Positions 62,748-64,000 of a stretch of DNA of 64,000 nucleotides are shown here, piece after piece. Position numbers and translations under genes: made by a program. Under the pieces are notes generated by a model, which saw only the letters and a program-made list of their open reading frames with translations, ran no database searches and had not been told where the DNA came from. The DNA lies in assembly GCA_016709665.1 (NCBI GenBank), contig JADJMI010000008.1, forward strand, positions 1 to 64,000, written 5' to 3'. How positions within the stretch are numbered: position 1 is the stretch's first letter; every line of letters starts with the position of its first letter. The DNA is from Betaproteobacteria bacterium. GTDB taxonomy: Bacteria; Pseudomonadota; Gammaproteobacteria; Burkholderiales; Usitatibacteraceae.

Positions 62748-63761
62748 GTGGCGAGTATAAATCAGACGGGTGCGGGCATCCGGCTGCCGAACTTCTGCAA
62801 TTTCGGCGTGATGCTCCGGACGCTCGTCCTCGTGAACGGGCTCGCGCTGGGCGCGGCGGTCCTTCGGGCGCGCACGCTCGAGGACGTGGAGACCCAGTTC
62901 TTCCTGGTGGCGGTCTACACCGAGCCGGTTCTGGTGGTCTCGCTCCTCATCGCCTGCGCCGCGCGTCGTCCGCTCTACGCGCTGGGCTACTACCCCGCCC
63001 TCGCGGCCATCGCCCTGCTGGAGCTCGCCCTGGTCGGGGGCTGGGCGATGGCGTTCGACCGCCTGCTGCCGCTCGGTTCGCCGCCCAGCTTCTGGCACCT
63101 GGCGTTCTTCACGCTGTTCGCCACCGGCGCGACCCTGGGCTACTTCGACCTGCGCTCGCGGGCGCTCTCGCCGGCCGTGGCCGAGGCGCGGATCCAGGCG
63201 CTGCAGGCCCGCATCCGGCCGCACTTTCTCTACAACAGCATCAACACGGTCCTCTCGCTCATCCGCAAGGAGCCCAAGCGGGCCGAGAGCGCCCTCGAGG
63301 ATCTCGCCGACCTCTTCCGGGTCCTGATGGCGGACGACCGCTCGCTGCAGCCGGTGGCCCAGGAGGTCGAGATCGCCCGCCAGTACCTCGCGATCGAGCA
63401 GCTGCGCCTGGGGGATCGCCTGCGCATCGCCTGGCGGCTGGACGAGATGCCCGCCGACGCCCTGGTGCCCGCGTTGCTGGTCCAGCCGCTGGTCGAGAAC
63501 GCGGTCTACCATGGCATCGAGCCGCTGGAGGGCGGCGGCGAGATCACGATCGAGGTGAGAAAGGACGGCCAGCAGGTGAGCTTCCGCCTGGCGAACCCCT
63601 ACCGCGCCGGCGGCGAAGGCCATGCCGGCAACCGCATGGCGATCGCCAACATCCGCGAGCGCCTGCAGCTGCACTTCGACGCCGAGGCCGTGATGAGCAC
63701 CGCCCATGAGAACGGGGTCTGGGAAGTGCGCATCGTCCTGCCGTACATTGCCGCCTCATGA
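62748..63761 (+). CDS. algZ: AlgZ/FimS-like sensor histidine kinase
   Basis: A 337-aa membrane kinase of the LytS/AlgZ type. Four hydrophobic segments (about 20-130), then the His-kinase domain with RIRPHFLYNSINTVLSLIRKEPKRAE (phosphorylated His region), ALLVQPLVENAVYHGIEPLEGGG and the end GEGHAGNRMAIANIRERLQLHF. It phosphorylates the AlgR-type regulator encoded next. The GTG at 62748 is the only suitable start near the argH divergent region. It overlaps algR by 4 nt. Confidence 0.9.
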   Translation: MASINQTGAGIRLPNFCNFGVMLRTLVLVNGLALGAAVLRARTLEDVETQFFLVAVYTEPVLVVSLLIACAARRPLYALGYYPALAAIALLELALVGGWAMAFDRLLPLGSPPSFWHLAFFTLFATGATLGYFDLRSRALSPAVAEARIQALQARIRPHFLYNSINTVLSLIRKEPKRAESALEDLADLFRVLMADDRSLQPVAQEVEIARQYLAIEQLRLGDRLRIAWRLDEMPADALVPALLVQPLVENAVYHGIEPLEGGGEITIEVRKDGQQVSFRLANPYRAGGEGHAGNRMAIANIRERLQLHFDAEAVMSTAHENGVWEVRIVLPYIAAS

Positions 63762-64000
63762 GCCTTGCCGACCAGGCCGCCGCCCGCATCCTCATCGCCG
63801 ACGACGAGGCGCCGGCCCGCTCGCGACTGCGCGACCTGCTGGACGATTGCCGGCCGCGCTTTCCCCTGGCGATCGTGGACGAGGCGCGCAGCGGGCGCGA
63901 GGCGCTCGACGTCCTCGCGCGCGAGAAGGTGGACATCGTCCTGCTCGACATCCGGATGCCCGAGATGGATGGCATCGAGACCGCCCGCCACATCGCGACG
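63758..64000 (+). CDS. algR: AlgR-like response regulator, 3' end outside the window
   Basis: The first 81 codons of a receiver domain: RILIADDEAPARSRLRDLL, then VDIVLLDIRMPEMDGIETARHIAT with the phosphorylated Asp in LLDIRMP. AlgR proteins have a C-terminal LytTR DNA-binding domain, expected beyond the window, followed by hemC in the conserved order. The start ATG overlaps the algZ stop. Confidence 0.9.
   Translation, partial: MSLADQAAARILIADDEAPARSRLRDLLDDCRPRFPLAIVDEARSGREALDVLAREKVDIVLLDIRMPEMDGIETARHIAT

Overview
The window is about 64 kb of very GC-rich bacterial chromosome. Gene content and order point to a betaproteobacterium: argH-algZ-algR, yqgE-ruvX, glnA-DUF4124-ntrB-ntrC, lptM-lysA divergent from cyaY, a histone-H1-like Lys/Ala protein, a very large DUF3683-type flavin/Fe-S oxidoreductase, and gshA-gshB of the non-enterobacterial type. 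I saw no rRNA, tRNA, CRISPR, phage or insertion sequence. Species cannot be named from the sequence alone.

Layout. (1) 1-4.7 kb: the end of a type II secretion operon in L-M-N-D order and a small lipoprotein. (2) 4.7-7.95 kb: two exported-protein genes, one with a very strong terminator. (3) 8-20.6 kb: an envelope/glycan block with a periplasmic parvulin, a Wzm/Wzt ABC exporter, a SAM methyltransferase and three or four TPR plus GT41 (SPINDLY/OGT-like) glycosyltransferase modules, one of them degenerate. (4) 20.7-32.5 kb: the giant D-lactate/glycolate-type oxidoreductase, a BNR-repeat lipoprotein, a HIT protein, a conserved hypothetical, gshB-gshA and a DUF486 membrane protein. (5) 32.5-33.19 kb: a G-saturated tract that looks like a sequencing or assembly artefact. 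(6) 33.2-49.3 kb: mpl, phzF-like, yqiA-like, an RNase II-type exonuclease, TonB, LysR, a secreted DLWW protein, photolyase, yqgE, ruvX, prlC, a DUF4124-glutaredoxin, xthA and a GAF/PAS/GGDEF/EAL protein. (7) 49.4-54.5 kb: the nitrogen block ntrC-ntrB-DUF4124-glnA, with a readable sigma-54 promoter and two NtrC sites. (8) 54.5-58.1 kb: aroE, mtgA, mgtE and thpR, all damaged by apparent indels. (9) 58.2-64 kb: the H1-like gene, lysA-lptM, cyaY, a MarR regulator with a cysteine-rich tail, argH, algZ and the start of algR.

Genes that appear to act together: the T2SS genes as one secretion machine; Wzm/Wzt with the methyltransferase and GT41 proteins as a surface glycosylation or export system; GlnA/NtrB/NtrC as nitrogen control; GshA/GshB for glutathione; AlgZ/AlgR as a two-component pair. 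The least expected regulatory signal is a 15-bp operator, GTRTCGAYYCGAYAC. It occurs twice in front of the MarR gene, once inside its promoter spacer, and once about 250 bp upstream of the H1-like gene.

Quality caveat: many reading frames break at G/C runs (in 0-2.8, 11.7-14, 50.1 and 54.6-58.1 kb) in genes that are normally intact. I treat most of these breaks as sequence errors rather than biological pseudogenes.
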